From NCBI GenBank assembly GCA_017471175.1, contig JAFUVS010000001.1, forward strand, positions 1 to 37,457: a stretch of 37,457 nt of DNA, written 5' to 3'. This document shows positions 15,673 to 27,205 of the stretch, piece after piece. The notes under the pieces were generated by a model. The model was given only the letters and a program-made list of their open reading frames with translations, ran no database searches and was not told the origin of the DNA. The stretch's first letter is position 1; every line of letters begins with the position of its first letter. Both the position numbers and the translations under genes were made by a program. This DNA is from Paludibacteraceae bacterium. Its GTDB lineage: Bacteria > Bacteroidota > Bacteroidia > Bacteroidales > Paludibacteraceae.

Positions 15673-16645
15673 CCCATCCGAACGGGTGAGGTGCTAACGG
15701 AAGACGTGCCAAAGGATGATAATCGCCCACTAATCCAATAGGTTGCGTATGACGTATTTCACTCACTATCTCTATACACGGACGAGCCTCTGCTATGCGA
15801 AAGCCCTGACCTGATAATATGCGGCGGTACGACTCGGTATGCAATTCCGTAAAACCTTGCGAGAACTCAAACTCCTCACCATCAATAGACAGCGTTCGAT
15901 ACGTCTTTTTCTCGCCCTGCACGGCATTCTGAGGCAGACAATCCGCATTGATACTGAGAAAATAACGGACACGCGCCTGCTCCAATTCCAAATAACCAGC
16001 CACTCGGTCAAACGACATCACGTGCACCACATTTCGCTTCACTTTACCGAACACCCACTGAAGCATATCGTAAAAATGAACACCGATGTTCGTGGCTATT
16101 CCGCCCGATTTATGCACATCGCCTTTCCAACTCGAGTAGTACCACTTACCGCGCGAGGTAATATACGTCAAATCCACATCGTACACTTTATCCTTCGGAC
16201 CGATTTCCACTTTCTTCTTCAGACTGGCTATCGCCTCGTGCAAACGGAGTTGGAGTATCGTATAAGCCTGTTGACCGGTTTCCTGCTCCAATTCAAGCAG
16301 ATTATCGATATTATACGGATTGAGAACCAGCGGTTTTTCGCAAATCACATTCGCTCCGAGACGCAAACCGTAACGTATGAACGCATCGTGCGTGTAGTTA
16401 GGTGTACAAATACTGACCCAATGTAACGGATTGGAAGTCCGCATCTGCTTGGAGCAGAACCTGTCGAACTGCTCATTCTCCGTAAAGAACGAACAATCCG
16501 GGAACGAACTGTCTAATCGTCCTACGGAATCAAACTTATCGTATGCCACCAACAGGTTATTCCCCGTATCGGCTATCGCCTTTATATGGCGCGGGGCTAT
16601 ATAGCCTGCCGCGCCTATAAGGGCAAAATTGAATGGTTGAGTCAT
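15659..16645 (-). CDS. Gfo/Idh/MocA oxidoreductase, WbpB/WlbA-like sugar dehydrogenase
   Basis: A 328-residue NAD-dependent dehydrogenase. The Rossmann motif is A-L-I-G-A-A-G-Y-I-A at 8-17, and the family's catalytic E-K-P is at 103-105. The stretch V-D-L-T-Y-I-T-S-R-G-K-W-Y-Y followed by S-G-G-I-A-T-N-I-G-V-H-F-Y-D is what I know from WbpB/WlbA enzymes. These oxidise UDP-GlcNAcA at C3 on the way to 2,3-diacetamido-mannuronate sugars of O-antigen and capsule. I choose the ATG at 16645 (M-T-Q-P-F-N-F-A-L-I-G) over one at 16699, which would run 53 nt into rpoC. It lies 1 nt after the rpoC stop. The partner genes (WbpE, WbpD, WbpI types) are not in this window. The precise substrate is inferred from similarity. 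Confidence 0.82.
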   Translation of the reverse strand: MTQPFNFALIGAAGYIAPRHIKAIADTGNNLLVAYDKFDSVGRLDSSFPDCSFFTENEQFDRFCSKQMRTSNPLHWVSICTPNYTHDAFIRYGLRLGANVICEKPLVLNPYNIDNLLELEQETGQQAYTILQLRLHEAIASLKKKVEIGPKDKVYDVDLTYITSRGKWYYSSWKGDVHKSGGIATNIGVHFYDMLQWVFGKVKRNVVHVMSFDRVAGYLELEQARVRYFLSINADCLPQNAVQGEKKTYRTLSIDGEEFEFSQGFTELHTESYRRILSGQGFRIAEARPCIEIVSEIRHTQPIGLVGDYHPLARLPLAPHPFGWDEKR

Positions 16646-16646
16646 A

Positions 16647-19600
16647 CTACTCTTCGTTAGCGTTTTCTTGTTGTGCACGAGCGGCTTGCAGTTCAGCATA
16701 CTCCGCTTTGTTGTGCACTACCAAACGTTGGAATTCGCGCAATCCGGTACCGGCAGGAATGAGATTACCGCAAATCACATTCTCTTTCATACCTTCGAGC
16801 GTGTCCACACGACCCTGTATAGCCGCTTCGTTCAGCACCTTCGTAGTCTCTTGGAAGGAAGCTGCTGACATAAAGGACTTGGTGCCCAATGCCGCCTTAG
16901 TGATACCTTGCAGAATCTGCGAAGCCGTAGCACATTCGGCATCACGAGCTTCAACCAATTTGCGGTCACGGCGACGAAGTGCCGAGTTCTCATCGTGCAG
17001 ACGACGGGCGGTAACAATCTGACCGGCTTTCAGCACTTCCGAATCACCGGCATCGGTTACAACTTTCTTACCCCATATACGGTCGTTCTCCTCCAAGAAG
17101 TCGAACTTGTCCACAATCTGGTTCTCCAAATAGCGAGTATCGCCTGCCTCGTTGATTTGCACTTTGCGCATCATCTGACGAACGATAATCTCAAAATGTT
17201 TATCGTTAATCTCCACACCTTGCAGACGATAAACAGACTGAGCCTCATTGACGATGTACTCTTGCACGGCGGTCGGACCTTGGATACGCAGTATATCATC
17301 GGGAGTGATAGCACCGTCAGACAATGCCACACCGGCACGTACATAGTCACCCTCTTGCACCAGAATCTGCTTGGAAAGCGGGATAAGATACGACTTGGTC
17401 TCGCCTTGACGGGAAGTAACCGTAATCTCACGATTACCACGCTTGATCTTACCATAACTTACCTCACCGTCAATCTCAGCTACAATAGCAGGATTGGACG
17501 GGTTGCGAGCCTCAAAGAGCTCCGTAACACGAGGCAGACCACCCGTAATATCGCCTGCTGTACCAAACACACGAGTTTGCGTGAACAAGTTGTCACCCAC
17601 TTTGACCTCTGCACCATCAGGATGAACCAGCATCGCCTTAACCGGCAGGTTATACGAACGAAGCACGTTACCATCCTTGTCCGAGATATGTGCCATAGGC
17701 ATCTTGCTCTTATCCTTGGTATCGGTAATAACTACTTCTTTCTTACCTGTCTGTTCGTCACTTTCCGTCTTGGCCGTTACACCTTCTATGACATCACTAT
17801 AGTGAAGCGTACCCGCCGTTTCAATAACCAAAGCAGCTTTATACGGATCCCACTCGCAAACCACTTGACCTTTTTGATATTCCTCACCGGGAGTAACAAA
17901 CAGTTTGGAAGCATACGGGATGTTGAATGTGGTCAGAATAACGCCCGTTGCCGGATCCACCAGTCGCATATCGTTCAGACGGCTAACCACAATCGTGTCG
18001 CCTGCCTCAGTGGTGATGGTACGCAACTCATCTATCTCAATGCGACCGTCACGCGGAATGGCATACGTATTCTCGGTAGCGGCATTACCTGCCACACCAC
18101 CCGAGTGGAACGTACGGAGCGTCAACTGCGTACCGGGTTCACCGATAGCCTGCGCGGCTATCACACCGACAGCCTCACCTTTCTGTACCATCTGACGGGT
18201 CGCAAGGTTGTGTCCATAGCACTTGGCACATACACCATGCTTGGCTTCGCAAGTCAATACCGAACGGATCTCCACTTCCTCTATACCTGCTTTTTCGATT
18301 GCCTCACATTGTGCTTCACGTATCTCCTCGCCGGCTGCTACAATAATGTTGCCGTCAAGGTCTTGTATATCGTGTACACTCACACGACCCAAGATACGTT
18401 GCGACAAAGTAGCCACCACATTATCATTCTGTTTGATGGCGTGAGCCGTCAAGCCGCGTAGCGTACCGCAGTCCTCTTCGGTAATGATGACATCGTGCGA
18501 TACATCCACCAAACGACGAGTCAGATAACCGGCATCTGCCGTCTTCAATGCCGTATCCGCCAAACCTTTACGGGCACCGTGCGTCGAGATGAAGTACTCC
18601 AACACGCTCAAGCCCTCCTTGAAGTTCGACAAGATCGGGTTCTCAATCGTCTGACGACCTTCAGCGGCGCCGGCTTTTTGCGGTTTTGCCATCAAGCCAC
18701 GCATACCTGCCAACTGCTTGATTTGCTGCTTCGAACCACGGGCACCCGAATCCATCATCATATAGACGGAGTTGAAACCCTGGTCAGCTTCCTCCATATG
18801 CTTCATCAGCACGTCCGTAACAGCCGCATCGACCTTGTTCCATGCGCCAACCACGTTGTTATAACGCTCATCATCAGCCATTTCACCGAAGTTGTACATC
18901 TCCGTGATTTGCTCTACTTCCGCATTACCTTTGGCTACAAGGTCGGCCTTTTCTTCAGGAATCAGAATATCGTTCAAGTTGAAACTCAAACCACCCTTGA
19001 ATGCCATCTTATAACCGAGGTCTTTGATGTCATCCAAGAACTTCGCCGTGCGAGCCACACCACAAATCTTAATCACTTTCGATATGATGTTCTTCACGGC
19101 ACTCTTCTTCAAAGTAACATTCTGATAACCTACTTCTTCCGGCACATACTGATTGACCATCACACGTCCAGGAGTAGTTTCTATCAACTCGCCCTTTACA
19201 CGCACCTTGATATTGGCGTGGATACCCACTTTGCCCTCGTTCAAAGCCACAAAGCACTCTTCGGGACTATAGAAAATCAAGCCTTCACCTTTCTCGTTCT
19301 TGCGAGGTTTGGTGATATAGTACAGACCCAAAATCATATCCTGCGAAGGAACAGTGATAGGATTACCGTTGGCAGGATCCAAGATATTGTGCGAGCCGAG
19401 CATCAGCAACTGCGCCTCCAGGATAGCCTCAATGCTCAAAGGCAAGTGTACCGCCATCTGGTCACCATCGAAGTCGGCGTTGAATCCGGCACAAGCTAAC
19501 GGGTGCAACTGAATAGCTTTACCCTCAATCATTCGCGGCTGGAATGCCAATATACCATGACGGTGAAGCGTCGGGGCACGGTTCAAAAGAACAGGGTGAC

Positions 19601-20909
19601 CTTGCATCACATACTCTAAAATATCCCAAATAACAGGGTCTTTGCGGTCAATAATTTTCTTGGCAGATTTAACCGTCTTTACCAATCCGCGCTCAATGAG
19701 CTTGCGGATGATAAACGGTTTATAAAGTTCTGCTGCCATATCTTTGGGCAGACCGCACTCGTGCATCTTCAATTCGGGACCTACTACGATAACCGAACGT
19801 GCCGAATAGTCCACACGCTTACCCAACAAGTTCTGACGGAAACGTCCTTGCTTACCTTTCAGCGAATCGCTCAACGACTTGAGCGGACGGTTGGCATCCG
19901 ACTTGATGGCAGTCGTCTTACGCGAGTTGTCGAACAGACTATCCACAGCCTCCTGCAACATACGTTTCTCGTTGCGCAGAATCACATCCGGAGCCTTAAT
20001 CTCAATAAGACGTTTCAGACGGTTATTACGGATGATAACCCGACGATAGAGATCGTTCAAGTCAGACGTGGCAAAACGACCACCGTCCAACGGAATCAAA
20101 GGACGCAACTCAGGCGGCGTAACAGGAATCACTTGCAGAATCATCCATTCCGGACGATTTCTGTTTTTCGATGCACGGAAAGCCTCTACGATTTGCAGAC
20201 GTTTCAAGGCTTCCTGTTTGCGCTGTTGCGAGCCGTCTTTGGCAGCCGTGTCGCGCAGCGAATAACTGAGTTCGTCAAGGTCAATACGGCAGAGCATATC
20301 GTAGATAGCTTCCGCACCCATCTTGGCAATGAACTTCTGCGGGTCGGTGTCTTCCAACTGGTCATTGCCTTCAGGCAGACGGGTGAGCAAGTCTTCCAAG
20401 TCCTCCTCTTCAAGCAACATTCTGTCCTCCACTACACCATCATTGGTCTTCTGACCTGCCATCACACCGGCTTGAATAACCACGAACTTCTCATAGTAAA
20501 TGACCGATTCCAATTTTTTGGTAGGGATACCTAACAAGGCAGCCATCTTGGAAGGCAGCGAACGAAGATACCAAATATGAGCCACGGGAACGGCAAGACG
20601 GATATGTCCCATACGCTCACGGCGCACTTTCTTCTCCGTTACTTCCACGCCGCAGCGTTCGCACACGATGCCTTTATAACGAATACGTTTGTACTTACCG
20701 CAATAGCACTCATAGTCGCGAGTAGGACCAAAAATGCGCTCGCAGAACAAACCATCGCGCTCGGGCTTATAGGTACGGTAGTTAATGGTTTCGGGCTTCA
20801 GAATCTCGCCGGAAGAAAGGTTCATTATCTCATCGGGCGAAGCCAAACCAATAGAAATCTTGGTGAAACCGCTTTTCTTAATGTTATCTTGTTTATTATT
20901 GTAAGCCAT
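16647..20909 (-). CDS. rpoC: RNA polymerase subunit beta'
   Basis: A 1420-residue beta' subunit. The N-terminal zinc-binding knuckle is visible (C-Y-C-G-K-Y-K-R then C-E-R-C-G near residue 68-87). The catalytic Mg-binding loop N-A-D-F-D-G-D-Q holds Asp479, Asp481 and Asp483. The second zinc site is seen as [13 protein letters not shown], and the bridge-helix/trigger-loop region is recognisable around [16 protein letters not shown]. The gene follows rpoB by 42 nt. The stop TAG (16647-16649) is separated by one base from the ATG of a sugar-dehydrogenase gene, so no terminator can lie between them. Confidence 0.99.
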   Translation of the reverse strand: MAYNNKQDNIKKSGFTKISIGLASPDEIMNLSSGEILKPETINYRTYKPERDGLFCERIFGPTRDYECYCGKYKRIRYKGIVCERCGVEVTEKKVRRERMGHIRLAVPVAHIWYLRSLPSKMAALLGIPTKKLESVIYYEKFVVIQAGVMAGQKTNDGVVEDRMLLEEEDLEDLLTRLPEGNDQLEDTDPQKFIAKMGAEAIYDMLCRIDLDELSYSLRDTAAKDGSQQRKQEALKRLQIVEAFRASKNRNRPEWMILQVIPVTPPELRPLIPLDGGRFATSDLNDLYRRVIIRNNRLKRLIEIKAPDVILRNEKRMLQEAVDSLFDNSRKTTAIKSDANRPLKSLSDSLKGKQGRFRQNLLGKRVDYSARSVIVVGPELKMHECGLPKDMAAELYKPFIIRKLIERGLVKTVKSAKKIIDRKDPVIWDILEYVMQGHPVLLNRAPTLHRHGILAFQPRMIEGKAIQLHPLACAGFNADFDGDQMAVHLPLSIEAILEAQLLMLGSHNILDPANGNPITVPSQDMILGLYYITKPRKNEKGEGLIFYSPEECFVALNEGKVGIHANIKVRVKGELIETTPGRVMVNQYVPEEVGYQNVTLKKSAVKNIISKVIKICGVARTAKFLDDIKDLGYKMAFKGGLSFNLNDILIPEEKADLVAKGNAEVEQITEMYNFGEMADDERYNNVVGAWNKVDAAVTDVLMKHMEEADQGFNSVYMMMDSGARGSKQQIKQLAGMRGLMAKPQKAGAAEGRQTIENPILSNFKEGLSVLEYFISTHGARKGLADTALKTADAGYLTRRLVDVSHDVIITEEDCGTLRGLTAHAIKQNDNVVATLSQRILGRVSVHDIQDLDGNIIVAAGEEIREAQCEAIEKAGIEEVEIRSVLTCEAKHGVCAKCYGHNLATRQMVQKGEAVGVIAAQAIGEPGTQLTLRTFHSGGVAGNAATENTYAIPRDGRIEIDELRTITTEAGDTIVVSRLNDMRLVDPATGVILTTFNIPYASKLFVTPGEEYQKGQVVCEWDPYKAALVIETAGTLHYSDVIEGVTAKTESDEQTGKKEVVITDTKDKSKMPMAHISDKDGNVLRSYNLPVKAMLVHPDGAEVKVGDNLFTQTRVFGTAGDITGGLPRVTELFEARNPSNPAIVAEIDGEVSYGKIKRGNREITVTSRQGETKSYLIPLSKQILVQEGDYVRAGVALSDGAITPDDILRIQGPTAVQEYIVNEAQSVYRLQGVEINDKHFEIIVRQMMRKVQINEAGDTRYLENQIVDKFDFLEENDRIWGKKVVTDAGDSEVLKAGQIVTARRLHDENSALRRRDRKLVEARDAECATASQILQGITKAALGTKSFMSAASFQETTKVLNEAAIQGRVDTLEGMKENVICGNLIPAGTGLREFQRLVVHNKAEYAELQAARAQQENANEE

Positions 20910-20951
20910 ATTCTTATTCTTTACGATTGGACAATATAGTGCTCATTTTGC

Positions 20952-23900
20952 TTACTCCATCGTAATGGACAATGCCAAACCTTGCAGTTCGTGCAGTAAG
21001 ACATTCAACGATTCGGGAAGCCCGGGAGTAGGCATCGGTTCACCTTTAACAATTGCTTCATAGGTGCGTGCACGACCGGTTACATCGTCCGACTTGACGG
21101 TCAAGATCTCTTGTAGCACGTGAGCGGCTCCGTGAGCCTCCAATGCCCAAACCTCCATCTCACCGAAACGTTGTCCACCGAATTGCGCCTTACCGCCTAA
21201 CGGCTGTTGAGTTATCAGACTGTACGGACCAATCGAACGGGCGTGCATCTTGTCGTCCACCATGTGACCTAACTTCATAAAGTAAGTTACGCCCACAGTA
21301 GCCATCTGGTCAAACGGCTCACCGGTGCCGCCATCATAGAGTTGCGTCTTACCGGCACGAGGCAGACCTGCCTTATCCGTCCATTCGTTCAGATTATCGA
21401 GCGTGCAACCATCAAAGATAGGCGTAGCGAATTTGACACCTAACTCCTTGCCTGCCCAACCGAGAACCGCCTCAAAAATCTGACCGATATTCATACGCGA
21501 AGGCACACCCAACGGGTTAAGAACAATATCAACAGGCGTTCCGTCTGCCAAGAAAGGCATATCCTCAATACGGACAATCTTCGATACAATACCCTTGTTT
21601 CCGTGACGACCCGCCATCTTATCGCCGACACGAATCTTACGCATCTTGGCCAAATATACCTTCGCCAACTTCAAAATACCGTTGGGCAGTTCATCGCCGA
21701 TGGTAAGATTGAAATTACGACGTTTGAGGTCGGCTTCAAGTCGCTTAACCTGTTCCAAGTAGTTGGTCACGCAACGTGAACACAATTCGTTCTTATGTGC
21801 GTCCGTAGTCCAACCCTCTTGCATAACCGTCTCAAAGTCAATCTGACCGAGACGCTCTTTGGTAAAGGTCTGACCCTTGGCAATGATCTCTGTTCCGAGC
21901 AGGTCAACCACACCTTGTGAGGTGCGACCTTTGAGCAAAGTGGATAATTTGCCAATCAGTATCTGACGAAGGTTCTCGACCTTATTGTCATGCTCCTGGC
22001 GCATTGCTGCCAACTGGTCTTTCTCCTCCGCTTTTTCTTTGCGGTCTTTCTGCTTGCGCTCATACAGACGACGCTCTATAACCACACCTTCCAACGATGG
22101 TGTTGCCTTGAGTGAAGCGTCTTTCACATCACCCGCCTTGTCGCCGAAAATGGCTTTAAGCAGTTTCTCTTCGGGCGTCGGATCAGACTCTCCCTTCGGA
22201 GTAATCTTACCTACTATAATATCGCCGGGCTTGATGTGTGCACCGATGCGGATGATACCGTTCTCGTCCAAATCTTTAGTGGCATCTTCACTGACATTAG
22301 GTATATCGGCTGTCAGCTCCTCCATACCGCGCTTGGTGTCGCGTACTTCAAGCAGGTTCTCTACCACGTGAACAGAGGTGAACATATCTTCACGAACAAT
22401 ACGCTCGCTCAATACAATAGCATCCTCGTAGTTGTAACCCTTCCACGGAATGTACGCCACCTTCAAGTTCTTACCGAGTGCCAATTCACCGTTCTGCGTA
22501 GCGAAACCTTCCGTCAGAATCTGACCTTTCTCCACCTTGTCGCCTTTGCGAACAATAGGATGAAGGTCGATCGTGGTGTTTTGGTTGGTCTTCTGGAATT
22601 TCGGCAACATATATTCTTTCTCTGCCGACTCGAAGGATACAAACTCTTCCTCTTCGGTACGGTTATAACGAATACGTATCGTATCGGCATCCACAAACGT
22701 TACTTCGCCTTCGCCTTCCGCCTCTATTTGCGTACGCGAGTCACGAATCAATTGACCCTCGATACCTGTTCCGACAATAGGTGCTTCCGGACGCAACAAG
22801 GGTACACCCTGACGCATCATGTTCGAACCCATCAAAGCACGGTTGGCATCATCATGCTCCAAGAAAGGAATCAAGGCTGCAGCAATAGAAGCAATTTGCG
22901 AGGGCGATACGTCCATCGCGTCAATCTGCTCCGGCTCTACAACAGGGAAATCAGCTTCATAGCGAGCCTTTACCTTATTCATCAAGAACTTGCCGTTCTC
23001 GTCCAAAGGCGCATTACCTTGCGCCACGGTCATATTCTCTTCGTCCTCCGCCGTGAGGTACATGATATGTTCGTTATCAAGGTCAACCACACCGTTCTGC
23101 GCCTTACGATAAGGAGTCTCAATGAAACCGAGATTATTGACCTTCGCATAGATACAAAGCGACGAAATCAAACCGATATTCGGACCTTCCGGTGTCTCAA
23201 TCGGACACAAACGACCATAGTGCGTATAGTGTACGTCACGCACCTCGAATCCGGCACGGTCACGACTCAAGCCGCCGGGACCTAATGCCGACATACGACG
23301 CTTGTGCGTAATCTCTGCCAACGGGTTCTGCTGATCCATAAACTGGCTCAGTGCGTTCGTACCGAAATAGGAATTGATAACCGAAGAAATAGCCTTATTG
23401 TTAATCAAGTCGGTAGGAGTGAACACCTCGTTATCACGGACGTTCATACGCTCGCGGATGGTACGACCCATACGAGCCAAACCTACACCGAACTGATTGT
23501 AGAGCTGCTCACCGACGGTGCGGACACGACGGTTAGACAAGTGGTCTATATCGTCCACATCGGCGTTCGAGTTAATCAACTCAACAAGGTATTGGATAAT
23601 CTTTATTATATCATCGTTGGTAAGCGTGCGCTTACTCATTGGCGTTTTCATATCAAGTTTGCGATTGATACGATAACGTCCTACCTCTCCGAGGTCATAT
23701 CGTTTTTCGGAAAAGAAGAGGTTCTGTATCATTTCGCGCGCTGTAGGTTCATCGGCAGGCTCTGCATTACGCAACTGACGATAGATGTACAGCACAGCCT
23801 CTTTTTCAGAGTGCGTCGGGTCTTTCTGCAAGGTATTGAAGATAATCGAATACTTGGCTTCACCCGTTTCCTGCTTGTGCAGCAAGATGGTTTTTGTATT

Positions 23901-24764
23901 GGTTTCCAATATACGTTCCACCAATTCGGGAGTCAGTTCTTCTTCGCGCTCGATGATAATCTCGTTACGCTCAATGGAAACAACCTCACCGGTGTCCTCA
24001 TCCACGAAGTCTTCAGCCCAAGAATTAAGCACATTACCGGCAAGCGTCCTGCCGATAGCAGCTTCAAGGTTCTCACGGGTGCACTTAACCTCTTCTGCCA
24101 AACCGAAACAATCCAAAATATCCTTATCCGACTCGTAACCGATAGCACGCAACAAGGTCGTTACCGGCAATTTCTTCTTACGGTCGATATAGGCATACAT
24201 CACATTGTTGATGTCGGTGGCAAACTCTATCCACGAACCGCGGAACGGTATGATACGGGCAGAATAAAGCTTGGTGCCGTTCGAGTGCATCGAAGTGCCG
24301 AAGAATACACCCGGAGAACGGTGCAACTGGCTCACAATCACACGTTCAGCACCATTGATAACGAACGTACCCTTCGGGGTCATATACGGGATTGTCCCCA
24401 AGAACACATCTTGAATGACGGTATCAAAGTCCTCATGGTCAGGGTCGGTGCAATACAACTTGAGTTTGGCCTTCAAGGGTACTGCATAGGTCAGACCGCG
24501 CTTGATACACTCGTCTATGCTGTAGTTGGGATGGTCAATGTAATAGTCAAGGAACTCGAGGATAAAATTGTTGCGTGTGTCAGCTATCGGAAAATTCTCA
24601 CTGAACACTTGGAACAAACCTTCTTTGCGTCGCTCTTCAGGGGTAGAGTCAATCTGGAAAAACTCACGGAACGATTTAATCTGAATATCCAAAAAGTCAG
24701 GATACGGGAATTGCTGCTGCATCGCCGAGAAATTGACTCTTTGTGTGGTGTGATTGGTTGCCAT
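20952..24764 (-). CDS. rpoB: RNA polymerase subunit beta
   Basis: A 1270-residue beta subunit, the usual Bacteroidota size. The rifampicin pocket reads [20 protein letters not shown], then A-L-G-P-G-G. The Asp, His and Ser residues most often changed in rifampicin-resistant strains are all present in the sensitive form. The active-site segments [12 protein letters not shown] and the C-terminal [13 protein letters not shown] are intact. It starts at the ATG 24764, after a 144-nt spacer from rplL that holds two tandem hairpins, and rpoC follows after 42 nt. Confidence 0.99.
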   Translation of the reverse strand: MATNHTTQRVNFSAMQQQFPYPDFLDIQIKSFREFFQIDSTPEERRKEGLFQVFSENFPIADTRNNFILEFLDYYIDHPNYSIDECIKRGLTYAVPLKAKLKLYCTDPDHEDFDTVIQDVFLGTIPYMTPKGTFVINGAERVIVSQLHRSPGVFFGTSMHSNGTKLYSARIIPFRGSWIEFATDINNVMYAYIDRKKKLPVTTLLRAIGYESDKDILDCFGLAEEVKCTRENLEAAIGRTLAGNVLNSWAEDFVDEDTGEVVSIERNEIIIEREEELTPELVERILETNTKTILLHKQETGEAKYSIIFNTLQKDPTHSEKEAVLYIYRQLRNAEPADEPTAREMIQNLFFSEKRYDLGEVGRYRINRKLDMKTPMSKRTLTNDDIIKIIQYLVELINSNADVDDIDHLSNRRVRTVGEQLYNQFGVGLARMGRTIRERMNVRDNEVFTPTDLINNKAISSVINSYFGTNALSQFMDQQNPLAEITHKRRMSALGPGGLSRDRAGFEVRDVHYTHYGRLCPIETPEGPNIGLISSLCIYAKVNNLGFIETPYRKAQNGVVDLDNEHIMYLTAEDEENMTVAQGNAPLDENGKFLMNKVKARYEADFPVVEPEQIDAMDVSPSQIASIAAALIPFLEHDDANRALMGSNMMRQGVPLLRPEAPIVGTGIEGQLIRDSRTQIEAEGEGEVTFVDADTIRIRYNRTEEEEFVSFESAEKEYMLPKFQKTNQNTTIDLHPIVRKGDKVEKGQILTEGFATQNGELALGKNLKVAYIPWKGYNYEDAIVLSERIVREDMFTSVHVVENLLEVRDTKRGMEELTADIPNVSEDATKDLDENGIIRIGAHIKPGDIIVGKITPKGESDPTPEEKLLKAIFGDKAGDVKDASLKATPSLEGVVIERRLYERKQKDRKEKAEEKDQLAAMRQEHDNKVENLRQILIGKLSTLLKGRTSQGVVDLLGTEIIAKGQTFTKERLGQIDFETVMQEGWTTDAHKNELCSRCVTNYLEQVKRLEADLKRRNFNLTIGDELPNGILKLAKVYLAKMRKIRVGDKMAGRHGNKGIVSKIVRIEDMPFLADGTPVDIVLNPLGVPSRMNIGQIFEAVLGWAGKELGVKFATPIFDGCTLDNLNEWTDKAGLPRAGKTQLYDGGTGEPFDQMATVGVTYFMKLGHMVDDKMHARSIGPYSLITQQPLGGKAQFGGQRFGEMEVWALEAHGAAHVLQEILTVKSDDVTGRARTYEAIVKGEPMPTPGLPESLNVLLHELQGLALSITME

Positions 24765-24827
24765 TTGATTTTATATTATTTAAACTTAAATGGTGTCTTT
24801 TAACCTATTTTTTAATCCGGTTAAGAC

Positions 24828-24883
24828 TTTTCTCTTTTTGAGAGAAAAAGGTTTAGACCTCGTTTTTGCACGAGATCTAAACC
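24828..24883 (-). terminator. Attenuator-like tandem hairpins between rplL and rpoB
   Basis: Positions 24850-24857 pair with 24876-24883 (GGTTTAGA/TCTAAACC), and after one mismatch 24859-24863 pair with 24870-24874 (CTCGT/ACGAG), leaving a 6-nt loop. On the minus strand the stem is followed directly by TTTTT. A second hairpin, TTTTCTC/GAGAAAA (24828-24834 with 24842-24848), comes next. This is the shape of a leaky rho-independent terminator. It is placed where E. coli also lowers transcription from ribosomal-protein genes into rpoBC. Confidence 0.7.
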
Positions 24884-24908
24884 GTTGTTTCGTTACTTAC
24901 GAACGGGA

Positions 24909-25283
24909 TTATTGCAGTTCTACTACTGCGCCTACTTCTTCAAGGGCTTTCTTCAGGGCTTCAGCACCTGCTTTGTCCATACCCTCTTTAATCTTCGAAG
25001 GAGCAGCATCTACCAAGTCCTTAGCCTCTTTCAGACCCAGACCGGTTTGCTCTTTAACTGCCTTAACGACTTGCAGTTTCTGTGCACCTGCCTCTTTGAG
25101 GATTACATCGAACGATGTCTTCTCTTCTACGGCGGCTGCCTCAGCGGCTGCGGGAGCTGCTACTGCAACGGCTGCAGCTGCGGGTTCAATACCATACTCC
25201 TCTTTCAGTACTTGAGCGAGTTCGTTAACTTCTTTTACGGTAAGGTTTACCAATTGTTCAGCAATAGCTTTTACGTCTGCCAT
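24909..25283 (-). CDS. rplL: Ribosomal protein bL12 (L7/L12)
   Basis: A 124-residue stalk protein. It has an N-terminal dimerisation helix ([13 protein letters not shown]), an Ala-rich hinge at about 35-52, and the C-terminal factor-binding domain beginning E-K-T-S-F-D-V-I-L with K-x-x-V-V-K-A-V-K and [11 protein letters not shown]. It recruits translation GTPases to the ribosome. It follows rplJ by 50 nt and precedes the attenuator-like hairpins before rpoB. Confidence 0.99.
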   Translation of the reverse strand: MADVKAIAEQLVNLTVKEVNELAQVLKEEYGIEPAAAAVAVAAPAAAEAAAVEEKTSFDVILKEAGAQKLQVVKAVKEQTGLGLKEAKDLVDAAPSKIKEGMDKAGAEALKKALEEVGAVVELQ

Positions 25284-25333
25284 AACTTTATTTTTTTAAG
25301 ATTTGTTTTTTAATTTGATTGTTTTGTAGAGGA

Positions 25334-25870
25334 TTATGCCTCTTCTCTTTCACCCAGGGTAGTAAGAACACCGTGGATGGTAGTTGCACCTGACTGAAGT
25401 GCACTGATAACGTTCTTAGCGGGCGATTGCAACAGAGCAATAACGTCTGCAATAAGTTCGTTCTTGGACTTGATAGCCGACAGCAACTCCAGGTTCTCGG
25501 CACCCATATAGACCGTCTCTTCTACGTATGCGGCTTTCAACTGGGGCTTAACGTCCTGTTTGCCTTTCTCCTTCTTCAGGATCTCTTTGATGAGCTTGGC
25601 GGGAGCATTACCCGTATTGCTCAACATAAGAGCCGTATTGCCCTTCAACGCATCGAACATCTGTGCATCGATACCTTTCTTTTCAAGGGCTTTCTTCAGA
25701 AGCGTGTTCTTGGCTACAATAAGCTTGATATCATTCTTGAAGCACTGACGACGCAGGTTGCTCGTTTGCTCTGCATTCAGACCCTCGATGTTCGTGAGGT
25801 AGAAATGAGAGTACTCACCCAAAACGGTTTGCAGTTGCTCAATGATTATACCTTTATCTTCCTTTTTCAT
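25334..25870 (-). CDS. rplJ: Ribosomal protein uL10
   Basis: A 178-residue L10, the base of the ribosomal stalk that anchors L7/L12 dimers. The N-terminal rRNA-binding part has Y-L-T-N-I-E-G-L and L-R-R-Q-C-F-K-N-D-I-K-L-I-V-A-K-N-T-L, and the C-terminal helix that binds L7/L12 is present. In many bacteria L10-L12 represses its own mRNA through a long leader. Here only 17 nt separate rplA from rplJ, so that leader form is absent. Confidence 0.98.
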   Translation of the reverse strand: MKKEDKGIIIEQLQTVLGEYSHFYLTNIEGLNAEQTSNLRRQCFKNDIKLIVAKNTLLKKALEKKGIDAQMFDALKGNTALMLSNTGNAPAKLIKEILKKEKGKQDVKPQLKAAYVEETVYMGAENLELLSAIKSKNELIADVIALLQSPAKNVISALQSGATTIHGVLTTLGEREEA

Positions 25871-25887
25871 GGTCGTTACTCCTTAAA

Positions 25888-26580
25888 TTATTCGATGGTT
25901 TTGGGATCAATCTTAATACCTTTGCTCATGGTACTCGAAAGATAAATACTCTTGATATACGTACCCTTGCTGGCAGCCGGTTTGAGTTTGATGATGGTTT
26001 GGATGAACTCGTTGGCATTTTGTGCAATAGCATCGGGCGTAAAACTTACCTTACCGATAGAGGTATGTACAATACCGAATTTATCAACCTTGAAGTCAAT
26101 CTTACCTTGCTTAACCTCCTTAACGGCCTTCGCTACATCGGGAGTAACCGTACCGCTCTTTGGGTTAGGCATCAAGCCGCGAGGACCGAGAATACGACCT
26201 AACGCACCAATCTTACCCATATACTGGGGTTGCGTAATCATTACATCGAAATCTGTCCAACCGCCTTTGATTTTCTCTACGTATTCGTCCAAACCGATAT
26301 AGTCGGCACCTGCCTCTTTGGCAGCAGCTTCCTGGTCGGGACCAACGAGAGCCAACACGCGAGTTACCTTACCCGTTCCGTTCGGCAGCGATACAACGCC
26401 ACGAACCATCTGGTTGGCCTTACGAGGGTCAACGCCCAAACGAACATCGATATCCACGCTCGCATCGAACTTCGTATGCGTAATCTCTTTTACCAATGCG
26501 GCAGCTTCTGCCACAGAATAGAGCTTGCCTGCTTCAATCTTCTCAGCAGCCAGCTTTTGATTTTTTGTCAATTTTGCCAT
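25888..26580 (-). CDS. rplA: Ribosomal protein uL1
   Basis: A 230-residue L1 of normal length. It contains the conserved segment [19 protein letters not shown] and the end [10 protein letters not shown]-type strand (here [12 protein letters not shown]). L1 forms the L1 stalk and in many bacteria represses the rplK-rplA mRNA. It follows rplK by 17 nt. Confidence 0.99.
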   Translation of the reverse strand: MAKLTKNQKLAAEKIEAGKLYSVAEAAALVKEITHTKFDASVDIDVRLGVDPRKANQMVRGVVSLPNGTGKVTRVLALVGPDQEAAAKEAGADYIGLDEYVEKIKGGWTDFDVMITQPQYMGKIGALGRILGPRGLMPNPKSGTVTPDVAKAVKEVKQGKIDFKVDKFGIVHTSIGKVSFTPDAIAQNANEFIQTIIKLKPAASKGTYIKSIYLSSTMSKGIKIDPKTIE

Positions 26581-26597
26581 AGTTGTGAGAATTTTGA

Positions 26598-27020
26598 TTA
26601 TTTAACAGTGATACCCATACTGCGAGCAGTACCCTTGACCATCTTCTCGGCACTCTCTACCGTGAAGCAGTTAAGGTCAGCCATCTTGTCCTGTGCGATT
26701 TGCTTGCATTGCTCTTCGGTAATCGAACCTACTTTCTTACGGTTTGGCTCAGCCGAACCGCCCTTCAGCTTGGCTGCCTCAATGAGTTGAACAGCTACAG
26801 GAGGAGTCTTAACAATGAAGTCAAACGACTTGTCAGCATAAACGGTAATTACAACGGGAAGAACTTTCCCTGCTTTGTCTTGAGTTCTGGCATTGAACTG
26901 CTTGCAGAACTCCATAATGTTCACACCCTTCGATCCGAGTGCCGGACCTACCGGAGGTGCAGGATTGGCAGCTCCACCTTTAATCTGGAGTTTGATGAAT
27001 CCTGAAACTTCTTTTGCCAT
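26598..27020 (-). CDS. rplK: Ribosomal protein uL11
   Basis: A 140-residue L11 with the N-terminal [21 protein letters not shown] signature, including the thiostrepton-region prolines, and the C-terminal rRNA-binding domain ending G-T-A-R-S-M-G-I. It binds the GTPase-associated centre of 23S rRNA. A 185-nt spacer separates it from nusG, by far the longest gap within the ribosomal-protein part, and that spacer could hold an internal leader. Confidence 0.99.
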   Translation of the reverse strand: MAKEVSGFIKLQIKGGAANPAPPVGPALGSKGVNIMEFCKQFNARTQDKAGKVLPVVITVYADKSFDFIVKTPPVAVQLIEAAKLKGGSAEPNRKKVGSITEEQCKQIAQDKMADLNCFTVESAEKMVKGTARSMGITVK

Positions 27021-27205
27021 TTTTTTGTAATAGTTTTTGCAATTCTAACGACTCTCTTGTGGTTTCTATCAGCAACGCACGTCACTTTAACGCTGCTATA
27101 ATCTTATATTGATTGAATTTTGCCGATGGAAACTACAATATATAAGTCTCTTGCTGTTAATAAATAAACTACCCGAGTAGTACTTGCGACTCGTAACAGC
27201 GTCTC
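27021..27205 (-). promoter_or_regulatory. nusG-rplK spacer with a leader-type hairpin
   Basis: This spacer has no coding frame. On the minus strand AGCAGCG (27097-27091) can pair with CGTTGCT (27077-27071), 7 bp with one G-U pair and a 13-nt loop, followed about 50 nt later by the rplK ATG. A small 5-bp repeat (CGAGT/ACTCG, 27174-27193) lies just after the nusG stop. I see no TAnnTTTG promoter. L1 commonly binds the L11-mRNA leader, so an autoregulatory site is plausible, but I cannot match the L1 motif with certainty. Confidence 0.3.

Noticed and set aside
16908-18461. 517-codon open frame on the + strand
   Set aside because: It lies entirely antisense to rpoC, has no family resemblance, and its residue make-up is that expected from the complement of a highly biased conserved gene.
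23304-24803. 499-codon open frame on the + strand
   Set aside because: Antisense shadow of rpoB; no recognisable domain and no promoter.
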